A DNA stretch of 64,000 bases from Microbacterium sp. EST19A (GTDB taxonomy: Bacteria > Actinomycetota > Actinomycetes > Actinomycetales > Microbacteriaceae): the NCBI RefSeq assembly GCF_019969685.1, contig NZ_JAHXYZ010000001.1, forward strand, positions 558,001 to 622,000. The letters run 5' to 3'. Numbering within the stretch: the first letter of the stretch is position 1; the number at the start of each line of letters is the position of its first letter. Below the pieces are notes generated by a model. It had not been told where the DNA came from. It was given only the letters and a program-made list of their open reading frames with translations, and ran no database searches. The translations under genes were made by a program, and so were the position numbers. Of this stretch, positions 1-9,805 are shown piece by piece.

Positions 1-2
1 TC

Positions 3-230
3 GAGGAGTTGTCACGCATTCACGTCGTACTGGAGCGAGCAGACCTTGCGTCGGAACGTGCAGGCAACTTCCGAGTTCATGGAGGCGCGCAGTGGCTGCG
101 CGAAACCCTCTGGGCCGCCACGGGTGTAGTACCGAGGGATCCCGGCTACCCCACCCGTGACTCCGCGCTCTTCAGGCAAGCATTCCCGTTCGCGGGTCGA
201 GCTTCATTCACTGGGGCGCCTGTCGAATGA
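3..230 (+). CDS. C-terminal fragment of an unidentified protein
   Basis: The frame is open from the left edge of the window, so the gene is cut off at its 5' end. A TTG at position 9 follows GAGGAG with no spacing and is probably an internal codon rather than the true start. The visible 75 codons are moderately polar, with no membrane segment and no motif I recognise. The stop overlaps the start of the next gene (ATGA at 227-230), so the two are translationally coupled and probably form one operon. Function unknown. Confidence 0.5.
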   Translation, partial: EELSRIHVVLERADLASERAGNFRVHGGAQWLRETLWAATGVVPRDPGYPTRDSALFRQAFPFAGRASFTGAPVE

Positions 231-850
231 CTGACGGTCGCACCGGCCGCGGGGCACGCACAGCGCGTGCCGCATGGGTCATTGCTCGCGTGTTCTCAGG
301 CAATGGAGTTTTGGCATACGTGACTTTCGGAGCACATGCGTGGACTCTGGCGGTGGTCGGATCTCAGCATGTCGTTCTTTCCGCCGACGGGACCGGGGCC
401 GTGGTCGTGGCTCCTTACGCGCCCTTCCGAAGTCTCGCTCGGACGGTAGTCACACTGCTTTCACTCCTCACGCCCGCCGTCCTAGCGTCGATCATTCTGA
501 TTGCTGTCCCCACGCTCGCGTTCGCGTATCTCGCTCTCATCGTCTCGGCCCTGACGGTACTGACTCTGTTTTGGATACTGGTGGGAGCCGCGGTTGCGGC
601 GGCGCGCTCAGGTCCTCAGGCGGCCCCGATCGGCCCCGAGACTCCGCCTGGGCCGCGGGTCGTTGTCTCAGGTTTGGCTCAAATACCCGGTACGCACTCT
701 GACCTGATCCCCCGCCTTCGCTCCCGGCTCCGCAACCTACCCAGCGGCACAGTGGTGGTCGCCTCAGCAGGCACATCCGAGCTTGCCGAGCGCTATCAGC
801 GGCTCGGCCTTGTTCGCGGGCATGAGCAGCGCCTCTATATGGTTCTGTGA
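227..850 (+). CDS. Small membrane protein of unknown function
   Basis: The 207-residue protein has a basic N-terminus. It has one weakly hydrophobic stretch near residues 28-48, then two strong membrane segments at about residues 72-100 and 103-125. A soluble C-terminal part of about 80 residues follows. The C-terminal end (valine-rich strand, then AERYQRLGLVRGHEQRLYMVL-like text) resembles the last strands of a GNAT fold, but it is too short for a complete acetyltransferase, so this is only an impression. It overlaps the upstream gene by 4 bases. It converges with the glycerate kinase gene, 173 bases away. Confidence 0.55.
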   Translation: MTDGRTGRGARTARAAWVIARVFSGNGVLAYVTFGAHAWTLAVVGSQHVVLSADGTGAVVVAPYAPFRSLARTVVTLLSLLTPAVLASIILIAVPTLAFAYLALIVSALTVLTLFWILVGAAVAAARSGPQAAPIGPETPPGPRVVVSGLAQIPGTHSDLIPRLRSRLRNLPSGTVVVASAGTSELAERYQRLGLVRGHEQRLYMVL

Positions 851-995
851 ACATCAATTGCCTGCTCAGCGGACGCTCATGAGAGTTGATGGACTGGGTG
901 CCCGTCAGCTCGGCATCACGAGTCACCCGCATGCCTTCCCGCGCGCCGCCGCACGGCTTTAGGACACACGCCCTCGGCCTGCCACGACCTCGAGG

Positions 996-1034
996 CGTTT
1001 CGACTCCTTCGCTGCGCCCTCACTCAACGACCGG
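996..1034 (-). repeat. Dispersed CCGGTCGTTGAG repeat, copy A
   Basis: Read on the minus strand this 39-base stretch starts CCGGTCGTTGAGTGAGGG and ends AGTCGAAACG. It matches a second copy at 8414-8454 on the plus strand, with the same ends and a slightly different middle. The repeat covers the last codons and the TGA stop of the glycerate kinase gene. The rest of the 851-1023 gap holds nothing I can identify. Confidence 0.6.
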
Positions 1035-2139
1035 CGAGCGAGGCGCGGGCGAGCTCCGCGCCGGCGTCGCGCAGCCAGCGGGCGGGTTCGGCGAGGGCGG
1101 CATCCGACGATCCGGCGATCTGCGTGAGCGAGGCGGATGCCGCGAACAGGCTCGTGTCGGAATCATCGGTGATGCGTCCGGCGGCGAGCATCGCCCGCGC
1201 CCCGGCGTCGGCGGCCAGTGATGCGATGAACGAGGGGACCTTGCCGTCGCCGGACTGCCCGTCGTACGAGCCCTCTCCGGTGATGACCACGTCGGCGTCG
1301 GCGATCGCGTCGGCGAGGCCGATGAGTTCCGCCACCTCGGCCGCGCCGGGGGCGAGCACGCCGCCCCAGACGACGAGCGCTCCGCCGGTTCCTCCGGCCG
1401 CACCCGTCCCAGGCAGATCCGCGTCGAGGCCCAGCAGCGCGGCAAGGTGACCGAGGCCGTGATCGGCGCGCGTGATGTCGGTCACGGAGTTCAGCCCCTT
1501 CTGCGGGCCGAAGACGGCGGAGGCACCCCGCGGGCCTACGAGCGGATTCGTGACATCGGTGAGCACACGGACCTCGGGGGCCGCGCGGAGCCCTGCCAGG
1601 TCGACGGAGGCGAGGTCGGCGAGACCGCGGGCCCCGCGTTCGACCGGAGCGCCCGAGGCGTCGAGGAAGCGCGCGCCCAGGGCGGACAGCATCCCGGTGC
1701 CGCCGTCGGTCGAACCGCTGGAGCCGATGCCGACGACGATCCGCGAGACGCCGTGATCGAGCGCGGCGGCGATCGCCTGGCCGAAGCCGGTCGTGTCGGC
1801 ATCCCAGGGTCGGAGCTTCTCGAGGAGCTCGATCCCCGAGGTCGAGGCGAGGTCGATCACCGCGGTGCCGTCTGCGGCATCCGGGGTCGGCGGCAGCAGC
1901 AGCCACGTCGCGTCGATCATCGCCCCGGTCGGCCCCTCGACCGTGACGGGCATGTGCCGGGCTCCCGGAACCGCCGCCGCGAAGGCCGCGACCGTTCCCT
2001 CGCCACCATCGGCCATCGGCCGGTGCACGAACTCCGCGCTCGGATCGACCTCGGACCATCCGGCCTCGAGAGCCGCCGCGGCATCCGCCGCCGTGATCGT
2101 TCCCTTGAAGCTGTCCGGAGCCAGCACGACCCGCGTCAT
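1024..2139 (-). CDS. Glycerate 2-kinase (GarK/GlxK family)
   Basis: The enzyme phosphorylates D-glycerate with ATP to give 2-phosphoglycerate, feeding glyoxylate, serine or glucarate carbon into glycolysis. The 371-residue length is normal for the family. Family signatures are visible: DSFKGT near the N-terminus, MADGGEGT at about residues 43-50, GSSGSTDGGTGM in the middle, and GEGSYDGQSGDGK in the C-terminal half. The start is the ATG at 2139, where the family N-terminus (MTRVVLAPDSFKG) begins. It lies downstream of the MetE-like gene on the same strand, but 274 bases with a long hairpin separate them, so it may be transcribed separately. The stop lies inside a dispersed repeat. Confidence 0.93.
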   Translation of the reverse strand: MTRVVLAPDSFKGTITAADAAAALEAGWSEVDPSAEFVHRPMADGGEGTVAAFAAAVPGARHMPVTVEGPTGAMIDATWLLLPPTPDAADGTAVIDLASTSGIELLEKLRPWDADTTGFGQAIAAALDHGVSRIVVGIGSSGSTDGGTGMLSALGARFLDASGAPVERGARGLADLASVDLAGLRAAPEVRVLTDVTNPLVGPRGASAVFGPQKGLNSVTDITRADHGLGHLAALLGLDADLPGTGAAGGTGGALVVWGGVLAPGAAEVAELIGLADAIADADVVITGEGSYDGQSGDGKVPSFIASLAADAGARAMLAAGRITDDSDTSLFAASASLTQIAGSSDAALAEPARWLRDAGAELARASLAGR

Positions 2140-2313
2140 GCCGAGACCTCGGGCAGCGCGGGTGCGGCATCTCGCCCCGGACTTCCCGGGCGACGGGCGG
2201 ACGCAGGCTCGGCAGGAGACGAAGACGCGCTCATGATCCAGAGCCTAGTGCGAGGACGCCGACCGCTTCGGGCGCCGAGGTCGAACGGAGTGCCCGATCC
2301 GCGATCGAGAACG

Positions 2314-2378
2314 TCGCAGAACGACCCGAACGTCGCAGAGTTCTGCCCGTACGCTGCGAGATTCGCGTCGTTCTGCGA
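2314..2378. repeat. 65-base imperfect palindrome (long hairpin)
   Basis: Two 25-base arms, both beginning TCGCAGAACGAC when read 5' to 3' on opposite strands, pair with three mismatches around a 15-base loop containing GTTCTGCCCGTACG. It sits in the 274-base gap between the MetE-like gene and glycerate kinase, both on the minus strand. No T-run follows, so it is either a terminator without a U-tract or an intergenic palindromic repeat. The remainder of 2140-2413 shows nothing else. Confidence 0.6.
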
Positions 2379-2413
2379 GAGACCTGCCGTCGAGTTGCGG
2401 ACGCGGCGAGGAC

Positions 2414-3553
2414 TCAGCGCTGCCGGGAGCTCGCGATCTCGGCCCCGACCGCCAGCGTCTCGAGCTTCGCGTAGACGATGTCGGGATCGACCGCGCCGAA
2501 CCCGGCGAAGGTCGAGAACCCGCAGTCCGATCCGGCGATGACCCGGTCGGCGCCGACGAGAGCCGTGAACTGCGCGATGCGCTGCGCCACCACCTCGGGA
2601 TGCTCGATGAAGTTCGTGGTCGAGTCGATCACGCCGGGGATGAGCACGCGGTCGTCCGGCACGAGGTCGGCGTGATCGCGGAAGGCCTGCCAGTCGTGCT
2701 GGTGCCGCGGGTTCGACGCTTCGAAGAGCAGACCCTGGGGCTTCGCCTTCATCAGTGCGGGAAGGATCGTGCGCATCTCGATGTCGCGGTGATGCGGCCC
2801 CTCGTAGTTGCCCCAGCACACGTGCATCCGCACCCGCTCTGCCGGCACGTTGCGGAGCGCGTGGTCGAGCACCTCGACGTGGCGCTCGACGACCCGCAGA
2901 TACTCGTCGTCGGTGCTGTGCTTGTACGTCATGTGCCGGCCGAGCCCGATGTCGGGGCTGTCGATCTGGAGGAGGAAGCCTGCGGCGACGATCGCCTCGT
3001 ACTCCGGACGCATCGCCTCGGCGAGCGCCTCGAGGTAGGCATCCGGATCGCCGTAGTACTCATCCGGCTGGAAGAGCGCGATCACGCCGGGCGACGCCGC
3101 GTTCATGAATGCGCCGGCGGGATGATGCCGCTCCACGGCCGCCTGCAGATGCCGCAGGTCGGCGTCGAGCGGCGCGAGCGTCTTCGGTGCGATCGGACCG
3201 ACGCAGCGCGGCCGACGGTACGTGGGCGTGCCGCCACTGCTCGCCTGCCGTCGCAGGAACCCGGGGAACTCCTCCAGGTCGGCCGGCGGCGTGCGCGGGC
3301 TGTCGCCGTCGAAGCCCGTGATCCGGTCCTTGATGTACGTCGCGTACGAGATCTTCGACATCTCGCCGTCGGCCACGATATCGATCCCGGCGGCCACCTG
3401 ACGGCGGATCGACTCGTCGACCGCATCGCCGATGACCGCGTCGAACTGCGATGCGTCGACGGTCTCGCCGCGCTCCTGCGCGAAGACGAGATCGGTGACG
3501 GCGGCGCTCCGCGGGAGCGAGCCGACGTGGGTGGTCAGGATGCGGTCAGCCAT
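2414..3553 (-). CDS. MetE C-terminal-like (cobalamin-independent) methyltransferase
   Basis: This 379-residue protein belongs to the UROD/MetE fold family that holds the catalytic, zinc-binding half of cobalamin-independent methionine synthase. N-terminal THVGSLPR is a hallmark. Candidate zinc ligands are the His-Cys pair in VRMHVCWGNY and the Cys in GSDCGFST near the C-terminus. It lacks the N-terminal half of full MetE, so it more likely resembles the short paralogues that move methyl or alkyl groups between thiols. The substrate cannot be read from sequence. The start is the ATG at 3553, where the conserved N-terminus begins; no clear ribosome-binding site precedes it. The LacI gene lies 64 bases upstream on the same strand. 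Confidence 0.85.
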   Translation of the reverse strand: MADRILTTHVGSLPRSAAVTDLVFAQERGETVDASQFDAVIGDAVDESIRRQVAAGIDIVADGEMSKISYATYIKDRITGFDGDSPRTPPADLEEFPGFLRRQASSGGTPTYRRPRCVGPIAPKTLAPLDADLRHLQAAVERHHPAGAFMNAASPGVIALFQPDEYYGDPDAYLEALAEAMRPEYEAIVAAGFLLQIDSPDIGLGRHMTYKHSTDDEYLRVVERHVEVLDHALRNVPAERVRMHVCWGNYEGPHHRDIEMRTILPALMKAKPQGLLFEASNPRHQHDWQAFRDHADLVPDDRVLIPGVIDSTTNFIEHPEVVAQRIAQFTALVGADRVIAGSDCGFSTFAGFGAVDPDIVYAKLETLAVGAEIASSRQR

Positions 3554-3617
3554 ATATCGCAGTCTGACATACGCATGCATTCCCGGCCAGCGCGCTGTCG
3601 TGGCGACCCGTGCGAGG

Positions 3618-4664
3618 TCAGCGCGCTGCCGTGCTGTCCCGCTCCACGAGTCGCGTCGGGATGACCGAGGTCGATCCGCCGGCATCCGACCCGGCGGCAT
3701 CCTCACCCTCGATCTCCGCCACCAGGGCGCCGACGGCGCGCTGCGCGAGGACCGTGAAGTCCTGACGGATCGTGGTCAGCGGAGGGCGGTAGTTCGCGGC
3801 ATCCGGCACGTCGTCGAAGCCGATCACGCTGACGTCCTCCGGCACGCGGCGGCCGGCCTCCGCGAACGCGCGCAGCAGGCCGAGCGCCATCTGGTCGTTG
3901 GCGCAGAAGACGGCGGATGCCGAAGCCAGGGCGGCACCGGCGGCGAACCCGGCATCGGCGGTCCAGTCGCCGCGCACGACGTCGGGCGCCGCGATGCCCG
4001 CCGCGGCGAGGGTGTCGCGCCAGCCGCGCTCGCGTTCCGTCGCCGCGTAGGAGTCGACGGGACCCGCGAGGTGGTGCACGGCGTCATGCCCGAGCTCGAG
4101 CAGCCGCGCTGTCGCCGCTGCCGCTCCGCCGCGGTGATCGCTGTGCACGGCGGCGAAGCCGGCGTCGGTCGGCGCGTCGACCACGACGAGGCGGAGCCCC
4201 ACGGGTCGCGCATCTGCGGAGACCTGCGCCGAGGCCTCGTTCAGCACGATCGCACCGTCGACCTCCTGCTCGGCCAAGCGGTCGAACGCCGAGGCGACGC
4301 CGTCGGCCGCGGTCACGACGGTGAGGGCGTAGCCGCGTTCCGCCGCGGCCTCGGCCGTGGCCTGCAGCATCCGGGAGTTCCCGACCGTGGCGAGCGTCGT
4401 GACCACGAGGCCGATCGTCTGGGACCGGCCGGTGCGCAGGGCTCGGGCGGCGCGATGCGGGCGATATCCGAGCTCGGCCATCGCCTTCTCGACGCGGGCC
4501 CTGGTCGCGGGGTCGACGCGGGGGCTGTCGTTGACCACGCGGGAGACGGTCTGCCCGGAGACACCGGCGCGAGAGGCGACCATCGCCATCGACACGCGTC
4601 CGGACGACGGACGGCGGGACCGGGGCCGCGGGTCGGCGAGACGATCGAGATCGCTGTCGGTCAC
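3618..4664 (-). CDS. LacI/GalR-family regulator, probable galactose repressor
   Basis: An N-terminal LacI helix-turn-helix is seen at about residues 33-55 (MAMVASRAGVSGQTVSRVVN), with the hinge helix text YRPHRAARALRTG after it. A periplasmic-binding-type effector domain makes up the rest. I chose the GTG at 4664 because GGAGG lies 6 bases before it; the ATG at 4670 has no spacing from that site, and one at 4706 has none. The gene is divergent from galT, and two palindromic operator-like sites sit between them. It most likely represses galTKE and perhaps itself, with galactose or a derivative as inducer; the effector is inferred from position only. Confidence 0.88.
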   Translation of the reverse strand: MTDSDLDRLADPRPRSRRPSSGRVSMAMVASRAGVSGQTVSRVVNDSPRVDPATRARVEKAMAELGYRPHRAARALRTGRSQTIGLVVTTLATVGNSRMLQATAEAAAERGYALTVVTAADGVASAFDRLAEQEVDGAIVLNEASAQVSADARPVGLRLVVVDAPTDAGFAAVHSDHRGGAAAATARLLELGHDAVHHLAGPVDSYAATERERGWRDTLAAAGIAAPDVVRGDWTADAGFAAGAALASASAVFCANDQMALGLLRAFAEAGRRVPEDVSVIGFDDVPDAANYRPPLTTIRQDFTVLAQRAVGALVAEIEGEDAAGSDAGGSTSVIPTRLVERDSTAAR

Positions 4665-4691
4665 CGGCATCCTCCGTTCACTACTCAGGAA

Positions 4692-4736
4692 TGTTGACGT
4701 TATCACGGCGATGTGCGTACCATGTTTACGTGAACA
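4692..4736 (+). promoter_or_regulatory. galT promoter with two LacI-type operators; leaderless start
   Basis: A -35 box TTGACG (4694-4699) and a -10 box TACCAT (4718-4723) are 18 bases apart. The -10 box ends 6 bases before the GTG start of galT at 4730, and no ribosome-binding site is present, so the mRNA is probably leaderless. TGTTGACGTTATCA (4692-4705) and TGTTTACGTGAACA (4723-4736) are both near-palindromes with a central ACGT, typical of LacI-family operators. The first covers the -35 box; the second covers the end of the -10 box, the likely +1 and the start codon. Confidence 0.68.
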
Positions 4737-5940
4737 CGAAAGATGTTGCTGAGTTGCGCACCGAAGAACTCGGTGCTGGTGTCGTCAAGCGGGCCACCAC
4801 CCTGGCCGACGGCCGCGACCTGATCTACTACGACGACCCCGGCACGACGCTCGGCGCTGAGCGCGCCGTCGACGCCCGCAGGCTCGACCCGCGCCCCGCC
4901 ACCGCCACGATGCGCCTCGACGTGCTCACCGGTGACTGGATCACGGTCGCCGCGAACCGGCAGAACCGCGTCATGATGCCGAGCGCATCCGCCGACCCGC
5001 TCGCCCCGCAGACGCCCGACAACCCCTCCGAGGTGCCGTCGCTGTACGACGTCGCGGTGTTCGAGAACCGCTCCCCCGCGTTCGGCCCCGCACTGGCCGA
5101 AGCCCTCGGCACGGCTCCCGCGGCCGCGAATCCTCCGCGCGGCCTCGACGATCTCGCCGCCCTCGGGCTCGGTCGCACCCGCACCTCGGTCGGCCGCTGC
5201 GAGGTCGTCTGCTTCAGCCCCGAGCACTCCGGCTCCTTCGGCACCCAGTCGGTCACCCGCGCCCGCACCGTGATCGAGGCTTGGGCCGACCGCACCGCGG
5301 CCTTGTCGCAGCTCCCGGGCATCGAGCAGATCTTCCCGTTCGAGAACCGCGGCGAGGCGATCGGCGTGACGCTGCCGCATCCGCACGGCCAGATCTACGC
5401 CTACCCGTACGTGACGCCGCGCACCACCCGGCTCCTCGACTCGATCGATCGGACCGCGCCGGATCTGTTCCAGCACATCCTCGAATTCGAGCAGGCGTCG
5501 GAGCGGGTCGTCTTCCGCGGCGAGCACTGGACGGCCTTCGTGCCGTTCGCCGCGCGCTGGCCCCTCGAGGTGCACCTGATGCCGCACCGTCACGTTCCCG
5601 ATTTCGCGGAGACGACGGATGCCGAACGCGACGAGCTCGCGCCGCTCTACCTGCGCCTGCTGCGCGGCGTCGATGCGCTCTACGAGACCCCGACCCCGTA
5701 CATCGCCGCCTGGCACCAGGCTCCCGTGAACGTCGGCCGCGACACCGTGCGCCTGCACCTGCAGCTCACGAGTCCGCGTCGGGCGGCCGACAAGCTGAAG
5801 TTCCTCGCCGGATCCGAGGCCGCGATGTGGGCCTGGGCCGCCGAGGTCACCCCCGAACAGGGCGCCGCCCGCATCCGCGAGGCGATCGAGCGCGCCGACG
5901 CCGCCGGCGCGACCCCGTCGATCGGCGAGGAGGAATCCGC

Positions 5941-5944
<4 letters not shown>
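4730..5944 (+). CDS. galT: Galactose-1-phosphate uridylyltransferase
   Basis: GalT exchanges UMP between UDP-glucose and galactose-1-phosphate in the Leloir pathway. The catalytic His-Pro-His lies at residues 217-219 in LPHPHGQIYAYPY. N-terminal RLDVLTGDWITVA and C-terminal YIAAWHQAPVN are also family features; the second HxHxQ-like region is LHLQLTSP. Length is 404 residues, normal or slightly long for the class I enzyme. The GTG at 4730 is chosen because a promoter ends just before it. The stop overlaps the galK start (ATGA), the usual arrangement in a galTK operon. Confidence 0.95.
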
Positions 5945-7161
<1,217 letters not shown>

Positions 7162-7209
7162 CAGAATGATCAGTCGACCGAGCCGCGCCCGCGGCAGGAG
7201 AGGAACGCA

Positions 7210-8187
7210 ATGTCCTGGATCGTGACCGGCGGCGCCGGCTACATCGGAGCCCACGTCGTCCGCGCCCTGGCGGATGCCGGTCTCACGCCCGTCGTGCTCG
7301 ACGACCTCTCCAGCGGCGTCGCATCGTTCGTGCCAGAGGGCGTGCCGTTCGTGCAGGGCAGCATCCTCGACCGCGAGCTCGTCGAGAAGGCGCTGCGCGA
7401 CCACGACGCCGACGGCGTGATCCACGTCGCCGGATACAAGTACGCCGGAGTCTCGGTCCAGCGACCGCTGCACACCTACGCGCAGAACGTGGAGGGCACC
7501 CGTGTGATCCTCGAGGCGATGGAGGCCGCAGGAGTCGCGAACATCGTCTTCTCGTCGTCTGCGGCCGTGTTCGGCACCCCCGACGTCGCCCTCGTCGAAG
7601 AGGACGCCGCCAAGAAGCCGGCCAGCCCCTACGGAGAGTCCAAGCTCATCGGCGAATGGCTGCTGCGCGACCAGGCGATCGCGACCGCCGACTCCGAGCA
7701 TCCGCTCCGCCACACCTCGCTGCGCTACTTCAACGTCGTCGGATCGGCCGACCCGACCGTCTACGACGTCAGCCCCCACAACCTGTTCCCCATCGTCTTC
7801 GAAGCACTGATCGCCGGGAAGACCCCGAAGATCTTCGGCGACGACTACGCCACGGAAGACGGCACCAACGTGCGCGACTACGTGCACGTCGGCGACATCG
7901 CCGCCGCACACGTCGAAGCGGCCCAGCGTCTCGCAGGCGGACAGCCCATCGAACCCGCCTACAACCTCGGCTCCGGCGACGGCCTCAGCGTGAAGCAGAT
8001 CATGGATGCCGTCGCCCGCGTCACCGGCATCGACTTCACCCCCGAGATCGGCCCGCGCCGCCCCGGCGACCCCGACCGCATCGTCGCCACGGGAGAGCTC
8101 GCCGCCCGCGACCTGGACTGGAAGATGCGGTACTCGGTGGATGCAATGGTGGCGACCGGTTGGGAAGCTCGGCGGGCGGCTGTTTAG
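7210..8187 (+). CDS. galE: UDP-glucose 4-epimerase
   Basis: GalE interconverts UDP-galactose and UDP-glucose with bound NAD+, completing the Leloir pathway. The Rossmann motif TGGAGYIG is at residues 6-13, the serine-rich SSSAAVFG lies in the catalytic region, and the catalytic Tyr141 and Lys145 are in SPYGESK. The C-terminal half contains YNLGSGDGLSVKQ and the arginine-rich GPRRPGDPD typical of the epimerase. Length is 325 residues. AGGAGAGGA lies a few bases before the ATG. It is the last gene of the gal operon and converges on the symporter gene. Confidence 0.95.
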   Translation: MSWIVTGGAGYIGAHVVRALADAGLTPVVLDDLSSGVASFVPEGVPFVQGSILDRELVEKALRDHDADGVIHVAGYKYAGVSVQRPLHTYAQNVEGTRVILEAMEAAGVANIVFSSSAAVFGTPDVALVEEDAAKKPASPYGESKLIGEWLLRDQAIATADSEHPLRHTSLRYFNVVGSADPTVYDVSPHNLFPIVFEALIAGKTPKIFGDDYATEDGTNVRDYVHVGDIAAAHVEAAQRLAGGQPIEPAYNLGSGDGLSVKQIMDAVARVTGIDFTPEIGPRRPGDPDRIVATGELAARDLDWKMRYSVDAMVATGWEARRAAV

Positions 8188-8217
8188 TTCGTTCGTGGTT
8201 TCTTAGGTCTCTCGGGG

Positions 8218-8317
8218 GCGGGTGCGGGGAACGCGCCGCCGCTCGCAGAGCGGGGCGCCCCTCCCCGCAAGCGGGTCCCCTCCCCGATGCTCGCTTCGGC
8301 GCGATCCCCGCACCCGC
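8218..8317. repeat. 100-base multi-hairpin element
   Basis: The outer arms GCGGGTGCGGGGA (8218-8230) and TCCCCGCACCCGC (8305-8317) pair perfectly. After one mismatch the stem continues for 7 more pairs (8232-8238 with 8297-8303). Inside lie a 6-pair hairpin CCGCTC-gca-GAGCGG (8239-8253) and CCCGC-aa-GCGGG (8264-8275). It lies between the convergent galE and symporter genes. It may be a bidirectional terminator, a structured RNA, or a repeat; the sequence alone does not decide. The rest of 8188-8470 holds only the repeat at 8414. Confidence 0.6.
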
Positions 8318-8413
8318 AGTCGCGTCACTGCCCGAGTTCTCCATGGCGGAGGTACGAGGAGGCAGCGGCTCGCTTCGCTCTCCGACTGCGTGCGGTGTCT
8401 GTGGGGGCGCTAC

Positions 8414-8454
8414 CCGGTCGTTGAGCGACGGAGCGGAGCGGAGGAGACGAAACG
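8414..8454 (+). repeat. Dispersed CCGGTCGTTGAG repeat, copy B
   Basis: This 41-base stretch begins CCGGTCGTTGAGCGACGG and ends GAGACGAAACG, matching the copy at 996-1034 on the opposite strand. It ends 16 bases before the stop of the symporter gene, so both copies lie at the 3' end of a gene between convergent genes. I recall similar intergenic sequences from other Microbacteriaceae genomes, but could not check. Confidence 0.6.
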
Positions 8455-8470
8455 TCCCCGCCAACGCGGG

Positions 8471-9805
8471 TCAGAGGTCGCGGGTGCGGATGGGGTAGAG
8501 GAAGAAGCACAGCCAGGCGAGAGCGGTGAAAGCGAGGGGGATCACCGCGAGCATCAGGCGGATGCCGCCGTCGACGCTGTCGGGCTGCGCATCGCCGAGA
8601 GCAGCATCGAAACCGGATGCGGTCAGCACCCAGGCCGCGACGACCGCCTGGAGCACGACCGAACCGCGTACCACGAAGCCGTTGACCCCGAAGTAGGCGC
8701 CTTCGCGGCGGTGACCGGTGCGCACGGCATCCGCGTCGATGATCTGCGCGAGCATCACCTCGAGCAGCTGCAGCAGCCCTCCGACGCCGACGCCGACCGC
8801 GACTCCGACGAGAGCAGCGCCGAGCACATTCGACGGCGCCAGGTATCCGAGCACCGCGACGCCGAACACGGCGACGCTCCACAGCAGAGCCGTGCGTGGG
8901 CTCGTGCGACGCACGACAGCACTCCACAACAGGATCGAGGGGATCGCGGTGACGAAGATCGCGCCGAGCAGCAGGCTGCCCTCCCCGTCGGCGGCGCCCA
9001 GCGAGTAACGGACGTAGAACGGGATCGCGGCGAGGATCACGGCGATCGCGGTCTGCACGAACAACGACCCGAGCACGTAGGGCACGAAGGCCCTGTTCCG
9101 GAACGTGTATGTCACCTGGTCGCGAAAGCGCATCGGCGCCGTCGCGGTCGCGGCATCCTCCGGCACACGCCGCTCGATCATGCCGCCGAGGAACGACCAC
9201 ACGAGCAGCACCAGGCAGACTCCGCCCAGCACGAGGGCCATGCCCGGCCAGCCGATCGTGTCGTACAGGAGGGGCGCGCCGGCCGTGCCGAGCACGATGC
9301 CGAGGATCGCGAAGATCTGCCGGGGCACGTTGCCTCTGGCGCGCTCGTCGGTGGTGCGGAAGATCTCCGGGAACAGCGCCGAGACGTTCAGCACCACGAC
9401 CACGAAGGCGATGTCGTACACGGCCACGACGATGAGGAACCAGGCGATGAGACCCGCGACCGGGAGTTCGGGTGGCATCCAGACCAGGGCGAACGCGACG
9501 ACCAGCGGCACGATGCCGAGGCCGATCCAGGGGATGCGGCGGCCCCACGGCGTGCGGATCCGGTCGGAGAGCGCGCCGACGACGGGGTTCAGCACGGCGT
9601 TCAGGATGCCGTGCGCGATCATCGCGACCGCGACCCAGGCCGCGGGCACCGCGAGCTGCGAGACGTAGAAGTAGACGACGAACGCCGAGAACGTCTGCGC
9701 CATCAGCTGGGTGGGGAACCCTGAGGCTCCGAAGGCGATCGACTGCGCCCGGGTGGGCGCCGCGTCCAGGCGGCGCTCGCGGAGCCGCCCGCCCAGCGAA
9801 GTCAT
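8471..9805 (-). CDS. Sugar:cation symporter, MFS (GPH/MelB-like)
   Basis: A 444-residue integral membrane protein with about 12 membrane segments. The loop motif DRIRTPWGRRIPWI after the second segment is characteristic of glycoside-pentoside-hexuronide:cation symporters (MFS_2, MelB type), which take up sugars with Na+ or H+. The start ATG at 9805 overlaps the stop of the deacetylase gene (ATGA). The operon order ROK regulator, deacetylase, symporter suggests uptake of an N-acetylated or otherwise modified sugar that the deacetylase processes. The substrate itself is not determinable. Confidence 0.87.
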   Translation of the reverse strand: MTSLGGRLRERRLDAAPTRAQSIAFGASGFPTQLMAQTFSAFVVYFYVSQLAVPAAWVAVAMIAHGILNAVLNPVVGALSDRIRTPWGRRIPWIGLGIVPLVVAFALVWMPPELPVAGLIAWFLIVVAVYDIAFVVVVLNVSALFPEIFRTTDERARGNVPRQIFAILGIVLGTAGAPLLYDTIGWPGMALVLGGVCLVLLVWSFLGGMIERRVPEDAATATAPMRFRDQVTYTFRNRAFVPYVLGSLFVQTAIAVILAAIPFYVRYSLGAADGEGSLLLGAIFVTAIPSILLWSAVVRRTSPRTALLWSVAVFGVAVLGYLAPSNVLGAALVGVAVGVGVGGLLQLLEVMLAQIIDADAVRTGHRREGAYFGVNGFVVRGSVVLQAVVAAWVLTASGFDAALGDAQPDSVDGGIRLMLAVIPLAFTALAWLCFFLYPIRTRDL

